DNA of 64,000 nucleotides from NCBI GenBank assembly GCA_900708905.1, contig CAADRB010000006.1:1665468-1729467 (forward strand). The letters are read 5' to 3'. This document shows positions 1 to 14,800 of the stretch, piece after piece. A program made the translations under genes and the position numbers. Position 1 is the stretch's first letter. The number at the start of each line of letters is the position of its first letter. The stretch is from Hymenolepis diminuta. Taxonomy: Eukaryota > Platyhelminthes > Cestoda > Cyclophyllidea > Hymenolepididae. The notes beneath the pieces were generated by a model. It saw only the letters and a program-made list of their open reading frames with translations. It did no database searches and was not told where the DNA came from.

Positions 1-245
1 AAAGAGTCTTACTTCATTTGATATTTGGATTCGGGTTGTACAGTATTTATTAAATGGGTGGTTCGCATTCTAAAATTTAAATTCGTGCCTTAGACTGCAG
101 TAAATGCTAGTCTACGATGTTCAGCAATATTTAATTAAGAAGAGTCGGTCTTGCCGCTTCATTTCGTTTTTTCTACAATTGGTGGAGAAGACCAGATTTT
201 CTTATCTGCAGTTGATCAGATTACTGTTTTAACATAGCAAATACC
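1..245 (+). repeat. Dispersed repeat R1, copy a
   Basis: Matches the copies at 31210-31480 and 57190-57470 in the same orientation, sharing blocks such as TTACTTCATTTGAT, TTGGATTC..GTTGTACA, TATTAAATGGG and TAAATGCT.GTCTA.GATGTT. It is cut by the window edge and, if this gene continues leftwards, lies in one of its introns. Confidence 0.7.
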
Positions 246-2600
246 GTCATTATTGATATGCACTGATATTGATTTCTCAATAATCAAATAATTTTCAAAT
301 ATTAACGGGGGTATGTTGCGACAGCACGCATAACATTCTATCATCTTACTCATATAATAGGTGTTCATCTTTAATTAATCCGATCTAATTCGAAGAAAAA
401 TTATTTTTGCACGAGAAAAGCATTTTGTCAAATATAGCCCTTGAGAAATAGAACATTATCCTATTTCTCACCTTTTATTGAATTTAAAACTTAAAAGAAA
501 ATTATTTTTCATTAGTTAAATGAAAATATTTTTAATAACTAATAAATGAAATTTTTCAAAGTCTCCGCGAATAACGAATGAGATTTACTATTTAATCTTA
601 CTTCTTTTCCTTTTCTATTATGTAGTAAAAACTTTGAGATTGAGGGTAAAAATAACGTTTTAAGAAAAAAATTCTGTAACTTTCGTTTAAATAAATAATT
701 GTCAAAGTATTCCTTCCACTGTTAATCAAGGTTAAATCAAATATTTTACTGCGCTTCCTGAAGCATCACAATATATTATTTAGAATATTTTTTGTTGTCG
801 GTACAACATTTCCGGTCCAGAATGACAATTTGTGTTCAAAGAATGGAAAATGCCTGCTGTATACTTCTGCGTATTTAAGCCTTTATAATAATATTTTATT
901 TACCGTACCTGCGTATTGAGGCCATTAATGGCTACTACTCCTGCTTAATTAAATGAATTAAAACAAGTAGAAGTATTAAAAATGTGACGTGGACGGGAGG
1001 AAGTATAGCTATATATATAGGCTCCGCTTTGGAAATGGAAATGTTTTGTAAATTTTGGGGACTTTTCACCTGAAATTAACCGTTTCTCATAATCATAGTT
1101 GTGTCTCTTTGCTCACAAGGCTTGATGGTGCAATTCTTTCAATTTAATTTAGATTGCCATTATTGGTTCTCAAGAGCAGAAGTTTTTATCCGTCCGCTTT
1201 TTCGTTCTTACGCGTTTGACAAAACAGTTCACATTCATTCATTGCTAATATATTTTGTATTATATTAACGATTAGGAATCTGGGGGTCAAATCCAGACAT
1301 CCAGACAAATATTACATTTCGAACGTTATTATATGACACATTGAACTGGACCGATTAAGTAAAAATGGAAAATAGGATGAATTCAAAATTCAAATGAAGT
1401 GATGGCGCAACTTAATTCTCTTCTTTCATTTGCGGATATTTTACTGGTCTCTGTATTGAGATGTTTTAACACATGTAAATGTATTTGAACAGTTGTTGGA
1501 TGAATAACTACATTCTCCTAAAATGAATTTTCGAAAGAACATTTGTCGAAACTAAATATTTCAATACTTTTTACGTATTCGTCTCTATTTTGGTTTTTAT
1601 CGGGAAATTGAAACCATAAAAAATTTCTCATTCGACTAATAACTAAGCACTTATTTTATTGACCTATGTTAACCAGACATTAAAGAAAAGAATACCTCTT
1701 ATAACAATAAAAAACAGTCTATTTATTCTTCTGCTGTCAAGCCATAGCCTTTCATCATCGTTATTTTATGAGATTGATGGAAATTTCTAAATTTTGTGTC
1801 ATTTATTTCTATTATCCAAAAAAGACAGATTAATAAATAGAATAATAAATCACTTACTTTTCTAAATTATTCTCGTTTGGAAATATATATTTATGAGTAA
1901 TCTTCCTAGTTGGATTGGATGCCGTTTGATTTGTGTCAGCCCATCTTCCAGTTGTATGACAAACTACTCAATGCGCTCTTTTCTATTTTTTTCTATCTTA
2001 TAAAAATGCAAATGAATACTCCACAATACTCAAACTGACGAAGCTAAAGATAGGAGGATATATTGAGCCAATTTGCATTGAAGCTATTCAAAGTAAAACT
2101 AGGAATGATATCTTAAGTTTGAGAAGGGGTTTGAGATTTATTTGCAAGCAGTGCGTCAAGTAATATAGAGGTCCACTGATACCTAAGTGAGTAAATTTCT
2201 TTTAGCGAAATCAGAAATTCTAATTCAGTTTAAAGATAAAATGGATTTTATTATACAGTTACTTTTCTTTGATGATATTTAAATTTGATGAAGTTTTAGC
2301 GATGTGATATTTGTTAGAATAATGAACTGAATTCCCATCACCAATTAAAGGTTCCATAAGAAACATTTTTGACGATTCTAGAATACAGTAGCAGTAGATC
2401 GTTAACTTGAGTTAGCTCACCATATTGGTTGAATAAGTAAGTGAATGGAAAATGCAATGATAACCAAAAAAATTTATATCTCCTTTAGCATGCGTAAAAA
2501 TAGAACATACTCGAATTTTTGATAAGATTATTCCTCTTCATAATTAAGCAAATATAAAGTGCGATAAACATGTGGGCATATTAGGAAAATTATAACGCAC
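246..2600. other. Non-coding stretch left of exon 9
   Basis: AT-rich, with stops in all frames and no Ig, LDLa or laminin-type motif on the minus strand. Presumed intron of the perlecan-like gene. A weak match to reverse R1 around 1310-1420 was seen but is too diverged to call. Confidence 0.5.
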
Positions 2601-2829
2601 TCAATGAGAATAGCCTGGTCGTGTTGAGGAAGACCATGAGGGGCCACAATAACCATTTCTTCAGGCTGAGGTCGGGTCACCACGAAGCGCGGATCTTGTT
2701 CAACCAGCATCCCTGTCGTGGCAATCCGGGCACTTGGAATTTGACGAGGTGAGGTTGATCGACAAGTCACTTGGAAACGTTCGTGCGGTCGAACTTCCTG
2801 TTTCACTGGAATGACTACCAACTTTGCAG
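2601..2829 (-). CDS. Exon 9: Ig-like module 8 (last exon seen)
   Basis: Acceptor TATTTTGCAG before AKLVVIPVKQEV; donor GTGCGT after QAILI leaves two bases (phase 2). The module has a first-strand Cys in FQVTCRST but no clear core Trp. Its last strand would finish on the next exon, beyond the window or unrecognised. Residues about 719-794. No further exon of this gene was recognised between 1 and 2600. Confidence 0.8.
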
Positions 2830-5800
2830 CTGCAAAATACAAAAAGGAAATAGGTAATAGCGTATTTCACCTTTCCTATTATTTATTACCAGAAAGGTTG
2901 AAAATGACAAGGTTAATTACCCGATCAGTAAACTTTTTGCATTCACTAAAATTGGTTGTTGTATCACATACTATAATATCAATTTTAAGATCAGTTATAC
3001 TATCTTATCAATTTTTGCTCTTTTGTTTCCGTAATGTCTTACATACAAATTGAATGCTATGTTTTCGGCACGTTACTTATTTATTTAGGAAATGTAAACA
3101 AAATATCAGAGTTTGATATGGAATGTCAAAAGGAATGCGGAAAATAGAAATTATCTCATTAATATATCCAGAATAATTCATTCCGACTTAATGAAATACA
3201 GCGATAAATTAAATTAATATTTCATCAGTAAATATTGCATTTATTTATTGTATTTTACTTAAATGTTAGTGATTTCAAATTTGTTTATGTGAAATAGGAA
3301 CTTCCTGAATAAGTATACGCGAATCACTCTATTGCCTACATTAACTTTTGCCAATTTTCAATAAGTGATTGGTTCTGCTTATAAATACATAAAAATAAAT
3401 ATAATTTTAGAACGAATAACTAAGTAGCTCTGTCCTGACCTGTCAATAATGACCAAATAAAAACCTTACCAAGCTTGCTTCTTTACCTTCAAAATACACA
3501 CATTAATAATGACAGAATTCTAAAGATTACATGCATGAAATAACAACTCACAGCAAAACTGCCCACTTTCATCCGAACCATCTCGACAGTCACTGATACC
3601 ATTGCAGATTTTGTCACCAGCGACACATTCACCACTGAGACAACGAACCTGGCCTGCCGGACATGGATCATAGATAAAAATCCTCGATTCTTTTGAGTAA
3701 CCGTTAGGTAGAATGCATCTGGAAGTAGATTTTCATGCAAAAAATAAGCTTAAATAGCTTAATGAATATTTCCTAATACATGTTTAAAATAACCGTCAAT
3801 ACTGACTCAATTAAAAGTATATAATAAGAAGAAAAGGTAAATTGCTATCGTCTACAATATTTAAACAAAAAAGGCAATTAAATGGGTTAAAGTAACAGGA
3901 GATGGATTTGAGAAGTGGAGCAGGTTAACGAATCAAAGGTCTTTCTGCGTCAGGACTTGGAAATCACTTTCGATTTTCGTCCCTTTTTTCATAATGCACT
4001 GTAATATTTTCTATCTTTGACATAGTGAAAATCCAGATGACACGATTCCATTTGATTTTGAAGCCAACCTCTTTCACATGACTTACAGCTGGCGTCCAAA
4101 CGAAAAGGAAGTCTGTAAGTTGATTTATCTTTTATGCATCTATGTTGGTCAACTGACGTCTCATTTCACACACATTTACGAAGAGCGGATGACACAGTGC
4201 TTCCACGACGACTATTTCTCTTTTTTCACACTCTTTATCTTGAAATTTGTTAAATTAGAATTATAGTTTCCACGTAATCTTATCATAATTTCTTCTCTTC
4301 TTTATCAATGACAGTTATCTATTAGGTTCAAATGCAAATATTCGTAAGAAAGAACAGCTTTGGATCATAGACCCATGAAAAAATCCGCTCTAATTTCTAA
4401 ATTTACTCGTATCACAGTACAAATAGCATTTTTCTACAAAAACCTTGTTTAATTCATATAGTGACAAATTATGGGTATGGCTTACACTTGTTAATATTAA
4501 CCAGAAAATCAGACTCCGATGCTTAATAAAGATGATATAAACACAGTTTTAATTGAGATTATATGCATATGTAAATATTGTAGTCAAATGTCATTTCATA
4601 CAGTGCTCTTATATTAACATGGGAAGCACTTTAAGAAACTGGGGAAAATCATCTTAAGTTGTTTACTATATCAAAACATATTCCTTGACATTTTGCGGGA
4701 AGTACATGAGCAAGTGATTAATGCAATTTTGGCTACAAAACATACTGTTGATTACATTTTGCTATTAAATGCCTATTTAAGATGCAGGATTTCGAATTTA
4801 TTGCTAATTATTTCAAATTTCTTAGTCAACTTCAGATGTAATCTCTTTTCTGTCATCAAACGAACGAAACGCTTTCAAATATTTCAAATAAGAAATATTT
4901 TGAAATAAGAGGTATGAATTACAAGTTCAGCTAGTCAGATATCACTAATTTCATTTCATTATCTTTAAATTTCATCTTTTCTTCCCTGAGTAAATTTAAC
5001 ATAGATGATTATATATTTCTCCGTTGAAATCGTTCGTGCTTATTTAGATTAATTCAATAACTGTATTGCAATTCACGCTCTAGAACAGACCGCAGTTGTC
5101 GTGATTTGCTGACCTTAAGACTTGCTTTAAACTGCCATTTCTCTGTTTGTTTAAACCAAACTAACTCATCAAATTTATCTCAATTCCTTCTACTTTTAGT
5201 AAGCATTATTATCCTAAATGCCGGGTTTTTACTTAAGTTCATTATTCGAACTTGCACAGATTATGATAGTTCTCCGCTGAATGTCTGGATGAGTAAAGCT
5301 GTGTCTCTGACCTTCTGTTTTCTCGCCTCGCATACAGTAAAGATTTTTGAAACTGGGGGATCTAATAATCTTCCACAAAGTCTTATGCATTCTAAATTAA
5401 TTGTCTACCATCTTCTAAAATTTTTTTTATGCCGTTGTGAATCTTAAATTTTGCCGAATTTTCCAGCGTGAGGAAGTTTCACATATTATAAATAGTTGCC
5501 TGAAAATATGCGTAAATATGGTAAAACCATACTTAGTGTTCATCACTCTTCATCCTATAGGAAATACTAAATCAAAATATCTGCGTAACAGTTTGTACAG
5601 TAAAATTTGACATTTCACGAACTCCTTGTTTGTCTCAGTTACCCACATTTTACTCTAATAAGATACAAAGGATTTAAGCTGAATCATTCCATTCCATTAA
5701 ATAAACTGACTAAAAGGTTTAAATATCACCGATATGAAATCACTAAGACATTCAGGGATCAAATCACGGAAATTGACCTTTGAAACATTTAGTTATTGTA

Positions 5801-8800
5801 AAATGATTTATATCCCTTGTGAGAAAGTGGAGAAAATTACAATTTTATAAAAATCATTACATCTTGACTTCATTTTAATTCCTACTCCGCTCTCACTCGT
5901 ATTATCCATTGCTGGATATTATACTATTTCGGATGCTATCCTATAATTAAGTATTTAGTAAGTTTTTTTATCGTCGCCATGGTAAAATGGTGCCTATTCT
6001 TCCTGCTCCACCATATGGATACGTAACATCTAATCAATTAAACAATATTACGTATAATAAAGCTTAATATTTTGTAAATAACACACTCACTGAATGGACA
6101 TTCCATTGTACACAGCTGAAAGACCCATTGGCACGGAGATAACAACCTTCTGGGAGTCAGGATACTGGATTTGAAATTGTCCATCTAGAGTGATGTTGGC
6201 TCCGGAAGAGAACACTACAGCTGGCCGAATACCGAGTCTGTGGGAGACGCATTCAATGCGGAAGGGCTTGAATACGCTTGTGTTGACCAATGAGGGGTTC
6301 ATTACTAACTCTTGAAAAAAAATTAAAATTTAATTGTAATCATTGCATCATTTACTCTCTTTGTCTTATTTAAAGCCACATTTGAAGATCAAATAGCTAT
6401 TTGTATTTACCAAAGGTTGTGTTCTGAAGTCATAGAGGATAAATAAACCATGAAAATTATTTCATAAAAGATCATTTTTCCTAATTCACTTGAATAAAGA
6501 GCAATTTCAATTCAAATCTAAATGAGCTCTGAAAATAAAGTTAAGATCTAAAGTGACAAAATTATTAATTCAATTTTATGAGACGGCTGTTTGCCTGATT
6601 GAGTGAACTCTGGTGTATCTCGGTTAAACTAAACCATGAGTTAATAGCATTCTGCTAGTATGACCATTTAAGGGCTTGGTAACTCTACAAACGAGTACAC
6701 ATCCTTTGTACAACTAAAAGAACTTGAACTGAATGATAGAACACAAAAGTAAAGAGACCAATGCAAACTCTCACACTTGTTAACTAGCCTTTATACCATT
6801 TTTATCCACTCGCCCTAATCACTAAACTTCAGCCGAACACTCTAAAAGCCTCAAGGAATAAAGATTTTTAGGATATAGATACACAAACCTAGAACGAGGC
6901 TACGAAGAAATCGTGGATTCAAGATTAACTCACCAAAAAATACCTTGTATATCTCCCCCCGTAAATATCGTACCTTAGATGCCACTGTTTTGAGAAATAT
7001 TTATTAGGCAAATTATAGCCAATTTCCTTTCCTACCCTAACATGTCCCTATGGTGAAGACGAATGATATGTGAATAAATGAGTGTAAGCTGTGCTTGCTT
7101 GCATTAATAGATCAATTATAATCATAGAAAGGCTCAAAAGTGTCGAAAATAAAGTTGTACCCGATATTTAGACAAGTTGATGAAGTTCTAAATGTTAAGT
7201 GTACGAAGAATACTCCCGTTCTTTAATGATAATAAAAAATAAGGCTTCTTGGAGTGACTGCATTTTGTCTTCTCCCACTTAGTCTGGGTCAGTTATCAAT
7301 AACGAATACAGTAATAGGAAATAGGTGGCTTAGAGTTGCAATAGTGCCGAAATAGCCACAGCTAAAAGATAAAAAAACACCTAAATTATAAACAAATTGG
7401 GAAGATGTTTTAAACAAGATTCCGTCTTCCAATCAAATATTCTCATTTCTTTTTCCAGTGCAGATTAATTAAACGAGAGAGCAACAGGTAGTAAAATTAA
7501 AACGGTTGAACACAATGATATGTTTGTCTTACAGAGTTTTGTTTTCTAATATTTACTATAGAACGTTATTTTACATCTAAGATCCATCTGAGATGAAAAA
7601 AGGAGAGAAATTTATGAATATCTGGGACTTAAAGAAGAGCACTCCCAAAACTCTGTGTTTTCATTAGTTAATTGTAAGCTTAAATTGGTATATTAAGTAT
7701 TTTAATAAGGAGAAGGTTAAAATAGACATTACAAAAGAATTTCTCTCGAAATATTATTTAAGCCCCTGCATAAATAATATCACGGATGTTTTCTTTATGG
7801 TGTTATTTATTTCCAATTATTCCAAGAGACATTTCACAGGTTTCATTTAAAATCTATTTTAACGCATTTCCGCAAACAAAAATTCAACAAAGTCTTAATT
7901 AAGTTACTTGATTAAACACCCCTTTTGCTGCCTTTTTAACTTCTTAACATAGTGTTGCTTTTCGTCGAAAAAATATTTAGGCGAAAACGCAGACTAGAGT
8001 ACCGTTACCGTGGCCTAAATTTCCACGCTTTTTTTCCCAGAATTTGTGATTTAGCCTTAAATCCGAAAGAGTATTCTGAAAGTGATTCATCGATTGAAGC
8101 TTTGCTACAGTTTTAGATCAAGCGTTTTCAATAAAATCCTCTCTAAATAAATTTTGCGACTGATGCAAAGCAGTTATTATTGTATTGTAGATTTGTGTGA
8201 TTTTTCACATAAATGCCTACATCTAAATGCGTCATCGTTGCATCAAATTCGTATCGATTTTTGACGCTAATTGCAGGTGTTCGTGTTCATATCGATTTTC
8301 TTTTATTACGTCATAACTAAAGCACAACATGATTATGTTACGGAAATTCATTCTTGCGTAACTCGCCAATTTGTAAGAGCATTTCATTCTTCGTCGTTCT
8401 AATCAAATCATTTCTCTAATCTAAAAACAATGTTGTTCTCTGTCTTAGATAATAGTTTCCCATTTTAATATACACGTAAGAAAACCATAAGTCTAGATTA
8501 ATTAAATGGCATATAGATCAGTTCAGTGTGGATAATTCTAACTCGGAGACAGTTGTTTAGCATTCTTAACAATAATGCAATTGTTTAATAAAAAGTTCTC
8601 CTACCATCCTGCAGCCTTTCAAGAAATGTGAAATTAGGCGTTTTAGATTCACTGGTCGTTATAAACTGCAGAATGGGTACCGAAATTAGAAGAAAAGAGC
8701 ACTTACATTAGAACTTTCTCTAATCTCTAACAGACTTGGTCATATCTACTTAAAATTCACCTGCAAAATTCTAGGCTGTTCTCTCTGTCTGTCTAATTTG

Positions 8801-11800
8801 CATGTTTTTCTGATAAAAAAGCCTGATTTCAGGTGGGTCACTGATTTATCTCGTGTAGAGTTCCGAACTTATAGAAGTTTATTCCATTCAAAGTATATGA
8901 CTCTCCACTGTAAAAAATTAGTTACCGGGACCTTAGCATAGTTTAATTATTCGTATACTAGTAGGATAATCTCACCCCTCGTATCATCGGTTGGTGAAGT
9001 GAGAATCTCCTCTGCATATCCAGCGATATCCCTAATAGTCACCCGACACCGGTACTTTCCAGCATCCGATGGACCATAAGCGGGTATCCTGAATGTCTGC
9101 TTGTTTCCAATAAATTGTCCGTCTTTCTTCCATTCGTACACCACACCTATGGGATCTGGTCGTACGAGACACTGTAGGCGAACTTCATCTCCGAAGGAGA
9201 AGTAGGTTGGATAACGAACGATGTAAATAGTATATGGATTAACACCTTCTCCACTTCCGGATACAGTACCATTGCCCAGTTGAAGGGAAAGCAACTAAAA
9301 TTAAAATTAACAAAAGACTGTTATATAAGGTCGGATGGTTATTTTCGACTTGCAGCCAGCGAAAAATATTTTTAAATATTTATTCGAAGACATTCCTTCT
9401 TGGTAGAGATCTTTAATACATAGTAAAGTGATAAAATTTACTATTTTTCTCTATGGTTGAATTTTCGCCCCAAAAATAGTCATTTCTGTGAAACGATTAA
9501 TAGCCGTATAGTGGCACTTAACCTTAACAGTAAAGACTCTTTAATAGACAGACTGAATTAGGCTTGGAAATAACAATCCTCAGAAAGATTAACAGGATAC
9601 AATGACCTTTCAATAATTTAGAAGAATAAGAGATAAGACTGTATTAGAAAACCGCAGAAGAATGAGGGATGAAGTAAGGGAGGAAAAGGAGTAGAAAGAG
9701 GAACCAGGGACTGGAAGAGAAAGGATAAGCGTCAGTGATGAGCTAGTTAAACACGGACTGTGATAAAGTGGAGTAGATTTAGGTACGATAATGAAGTTGA
9801 TTTATTCGTGTTATTTGTTAATCAATGAACAACTAATAACAAATAATGAGCAGAATTATGAGCCGACAAGGTAAGAATTCATAGCCTACTTGATCTCAAG
9901 AACTTTGCAAAACTTTGGGTAGTTAACTTCCTGGTTTGGCCTTAAACTCCTCTTTCGACTATAATGTACCCTCAAATGCTTTATTTGTATTTGAAGTATT
10001 AAACCATGTATTTGACTTATGAGTAACTCCTGCTAAGTTGCGATATCCTATTCAAGACTCCCATTTTTACAATGACCTGGAGTTCTTCTAACTCTTTGTG
10101 TTGTCCTCTCTGTAAATGTAGACACTATTTTCAGACGGTCACTGCACACCATTTCCACTTCAATGCTGCAATCACCAGCATCTACAAATCACGTCACCAC
10201 ACTTTGCCTTTTTCTGACTTACATGATTTCTGTCAGTTAATCTAGTTTTCTCAACTCTTTTCTCTTTCTCTAACCATGCCTTCTGGTAAAACTGGTCAAC
10301 TTAGAATCGTATTTCTCCGATAATATTTCTCATTCTTAAGGCGAATCGAAAATGGGTATCGACGCGGCAGTGTTTCGGAACAAGTTCTCTGCTAATTCGT
10401 GACCGGATGACTAATCTCAAATCGCTTCCAGTCGTGTCTAAATGTGTCCCTAATATAATTTCGCGAAGTCAGACATCTGTAACCGCCATAAAACAAACTT
10501 GTACTTTAAAACTTTTTCCTTTTGCGAAACTTTTTGATAAAAACCTTTATGATGGATGGCTAAGATACGTCATTTAACTCTTACCATGATTTTAATCTTT
10601 GCCAGACTGCTTCAATTTTCTAAAGCTCTTCGACAAGTGACGTTTAATTAATCTAATTTGAAATCTCACATGTGATTTTTACAGATATTAATTCTCAAAT
10701 CTTAAGTAATTGCCGGAAAATTGTCAAAAATAATACGTCCAAACGCTTTTTGCATGAGTTAATTGATACCTTAAGGGCTTAAGGGTTTGTGTGCGCACGT
10801 TAACCAAATTGGAGTTAATAAATACATGCTGAAATTGAAATGGAACCCAAGCGTACATGTAATTCTTCAGTTTTCAGTATATTTCATTTCTTTAGTCAAT
10901 TTGATCAATGAATAGTACTAAATATATGATTTGTACTGAAGGGTACAATGTTCCATTTACCCAAGGCTCTTGTGGGATTCACAACACTAACAAGGCTAAG
11001 TGAATCACGTGCGCTAGAACTTTCTGGGATGTGTGGGATATATAACTAGTCGCATAGAAGACAAATGCGGCGTGGGCACAGAGACCTCCTCAACCAATCA
11101 GCAATCAAGATCCCTGCAACCTAGCGTGGTTTTGTATTTAATGACCAAGATTTTGACTTCTCACACACAGAGTTGAGCAATGAGCCTCCTCCTCTCAATA
11201 TCTTCCTTGTTCTTACCACTTTGGGCATAGCCTAGCTAATTTGGGGATAAAGTGATAATAGAGGACTCTGTTAGAGGCTATTTTTGACTGCTTAGGAATA
11301 TTACTTAAGTGTAGCAAAATGACTTATTGGTGTAACATCCACTACACTCAATATTCCATTTATTTAAGGTAGAAGATAACGCAGGTTGATGATTTTTACC
11401 TTGAGGCCAAGATTACCATTCAGCTCAAATTGATATGGATTGATATAATTAATTCAGACTTGAGTTTTGTAGATGATTTGGTATCCATTTGAATTTCCTG
11501 ACTCATACATTTAACGTGCTAGTTCAAGATTCTCTAATAGCAGAAAATTAATCAAATTTAAAATAGAAAGAGGTGATGTGATTTCCAACCCTATAATTAT
11601 AGAATTATCTATGATTTTTTGTTAGAACAAGTCATAGACAAACCAAGGCGGCATAGTCAGGATCCATATTTTTTACGATTAACACAAAACTTAGGAAGAT
11701 ATGATGAAAAGGCAAAGGCGATGGCTAAGTTGCAGAGTAAAGCTCAACCTGAGGGATTTAGATATTGGAGGAAAATCTAAAATTAAAAGATAAGCAGAGA

Positions 11801-14800
11801 GAAGCGAAGGAAGTAGATAGCCGGGTTATATGGATAAACGACGGTAGTCTCTAGAGCCTTATCAGTGACACATTTCAGTTATTAACCACTGAAATCAAAT
11901 CAAAACACTGCATATTCGATTTAGGAAATTCCGAATCCTGCATCGACAATAGTACAGACCTATACATCATCACAGATATTCAAGGGAATTGGATTTGCCC
12001 ATTTCTACTACCTTTCTTTCGCCCTCTTATCGTTTTTCTTAATATTAAACGTACCTATCAAATGGCAAGCAAAAACATAAACTCATATTTTCATTTAAAT
12101 TAAAATGGCATTAAGAAAGAACAATTGCACTGGCATCGATTTCTCTGATTATTATATTAGTTTCCTTCATTAAATGCCATCTCAATTTGGACATTGAACA
12201 TATGTAGTACTCTTCCCATTTACCCGCTTACCAAAAAAGTTTGCAATTAGATATTCATTATTAAATTTACTTCTATCAGAGTCAGAGTTCAATACACATC
12301 CACAAAAATAGTTTCTTTCAAATTTAACCTTATTAATTTGGCAGATTTTGTAGCATTTTAAAGTTTGAACTGCAGTAGATGAAATATATTTAATTTTGGT
12401 GAAATCAAACAAGTTAGAATTATGAGTCCTGTTGTTTTCTCTTTTCATCAAGAAACTGCGGGAACTATTGGGACTCGCGGTAATTCACTTCTAGTACTTT
12501 GTAAGCCCGAAAAGTTAGTTTGCTGCCGGATGAGATCAGCAGTGTTGTCATGTTTATAAATGCAGATGTCTGTCATTTAAAATGGTCAAATCAACACCTC
12601 TGAATTAAAGAAGTGAGGTTGTCTTCCTTGGATCAGATTTGAAGTCACTCACATTCGAATAACACTATCCTAAGTAGCTAAGCTAACAGACGAATATCCC
12701 TATTCCACTGTCTACCATTTCATTTTGTTGTTAATATTAAACTTATTAACCGACCTTTAAGGTATACTGATAGCCGGATCACGATGAGTGTTTACTCACT
12801 TGTATTCCCCCCTAAGTTCTCCTTGTCTCTGGTTTCTCATATGAGTTATATCCCATATTTTTTTCCTCACTCCGATAAATATGGCTCAGACACATTGTGT
12901 GATTATCATTTAAGTAAGTTAAATACTGCCCACTTCGGGTTGACGTATTTTGCATAGCTTCTATTAACCACTAGTACTACTTACAATATAAAAGTTGTTG
13001 GACTCACTGTTGTTATGATTCCGTAGTAAACAAACTCCCAAAACACAGATCCACTGGAAAAGTTATTACAACCTTTTCTCCTACTTCAATTGAGAATATA
13101 TTTTGAGGATAATAATTAAGCGGTTTTGAAGTGGACTTAGTCACCCCGAGCGATAATCTAGTGGATTAAAACTGCGGACATAATAGTTAAAAGATGAAAT
13201 TACTAGGTTTCACCCCACTCTGACAATAGTAGAGATGTAGTATACTGGTACATCAGGGCTTGGTATACTGGTCTGACTAGCGGATGTGGGAGTGACATCA
13301 ACTGTGAATTATGGTTTGTCTTTTACGGAACACAGATCAGATTTGAGAACTGTGCTTATAATTTAGCTACCAGTTTGCACTAGCCATTAAAACTCTCGGC
13401 AACTGTGATTGAAAATGCATTTCTGTAATTCTGCATTCATTTCTGATGGAAGTAAATTGAAACGATAAATCTTTAACAATTTATGATTTATCATTTGAAT
13501 TTATCAACTAAGGCTTAGCAATACTAAAAGAAATCGAGGCTAAATTTTTAATTATTAAAATCGGTTTTTCCTATACGTATTAAAATCTGCTCATGTCCTT
13601 GAACTGTATTATAACTAGATGCAAATGACCTATATTTAGGAAAAGTCTATCCAAGTGTTGGCGTCTGTTAACAAGGTGACCTCAACCTGCGGTCTAGACT
13701 CGCCACCTGACTATCTGCTTTGGTGCTTATTAATTTAATAGCTGTTCCATTAATACGACACATTTTATTACTTGCCCATGTAATTCCTCTTGACTGCCTA
13801 ATTGGGTTGAAACGGAGGAAAATCTTTCCAGGAGAAACTTTATATGTCTATATGGTTAAAAAGAGAAAAAGACTGCTAACTTTGGCGAATGAATGGAAGA
13901 TTTATGAAGATTAGGATGCTTTTTCCTACAAATGGCAGAAATTAACAAGGATAATCTGATTATGATCAGATTCGCAAACATATTGTAATTAATTCTCAAT
14001 GTTAATATTCTTAATTCCACTACACACTATGGTGAGCAAAATGAAATGTTTAAAAATGAGAAAGCATCTGAAGGAGAGAAACAGCAGGTAGTTCAATGAG
14101 AAGTGCTGGACAGTAGAGTGAAGACTGAAAGTGGAGATCTAGAAGAGACTTATTTCATGAGAGTTGTAGTCGTCCAAGGTAATAATTATGAGGGGTAAAG
14201 TTCAATACCCCATATCTTAACGTTTAAAAATTTAGATAATAAGGTTTAAACTCTAAATCCATGAGTGGGATTTTATTCTTCTAGGTTCAGAGTTTGATTC
14301 TGTTTTGATTTATATGTCCCCAATAATAGTCAAAGGCAGTTGGTTAGCTATTTTGAATAACAAATAAAACAGTGATAACACTTATAGTAGTTAAAGCAAT
14401 ACCATCGCTTTTAATTAAACATTCTCTATGTAAGGGATAAGTAACAAAATTGTGACTTGTCATTGGCAAGTTTCAAATGCAAATGAAAACCTATTTTTGG
14501 ATGAAGGAAGTGACATAATAATAAATTTCATCTTCAACAAATTTCTGTAGACTGATGTTGAGCACAGTTGTATTTATTTTGTGTCAATGATCCTGATTCA
14601 CAATCTACTTGTATTTGGAGACTTTATGCTCACAGTCTTCATGTAAAATTAATTAACAATTGAGAAGTATTAATCAATTTTTACTATATATCTGAAAAGA
14701 GAAATTGCACATTAAAGTGCATTTGCTAACAAAATAATACGGTTATGTAAAAGTTAAGGACGTTTCAGCTTCTCGGCAAGGTACTGATGTTATAGTTGAC

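Larger units (their letters stand above)
2830..8975 (-). other. Introns between exons 6 and 9 of the perlecan-like gene
   Basis: Covers introns 2830-3551, 3719-6090 and 6311-8975 (exons 7 and 8 interrupt them). AT-rich, no conserved coding signal, no clear repeat copy recognised. Confidence 0.7.
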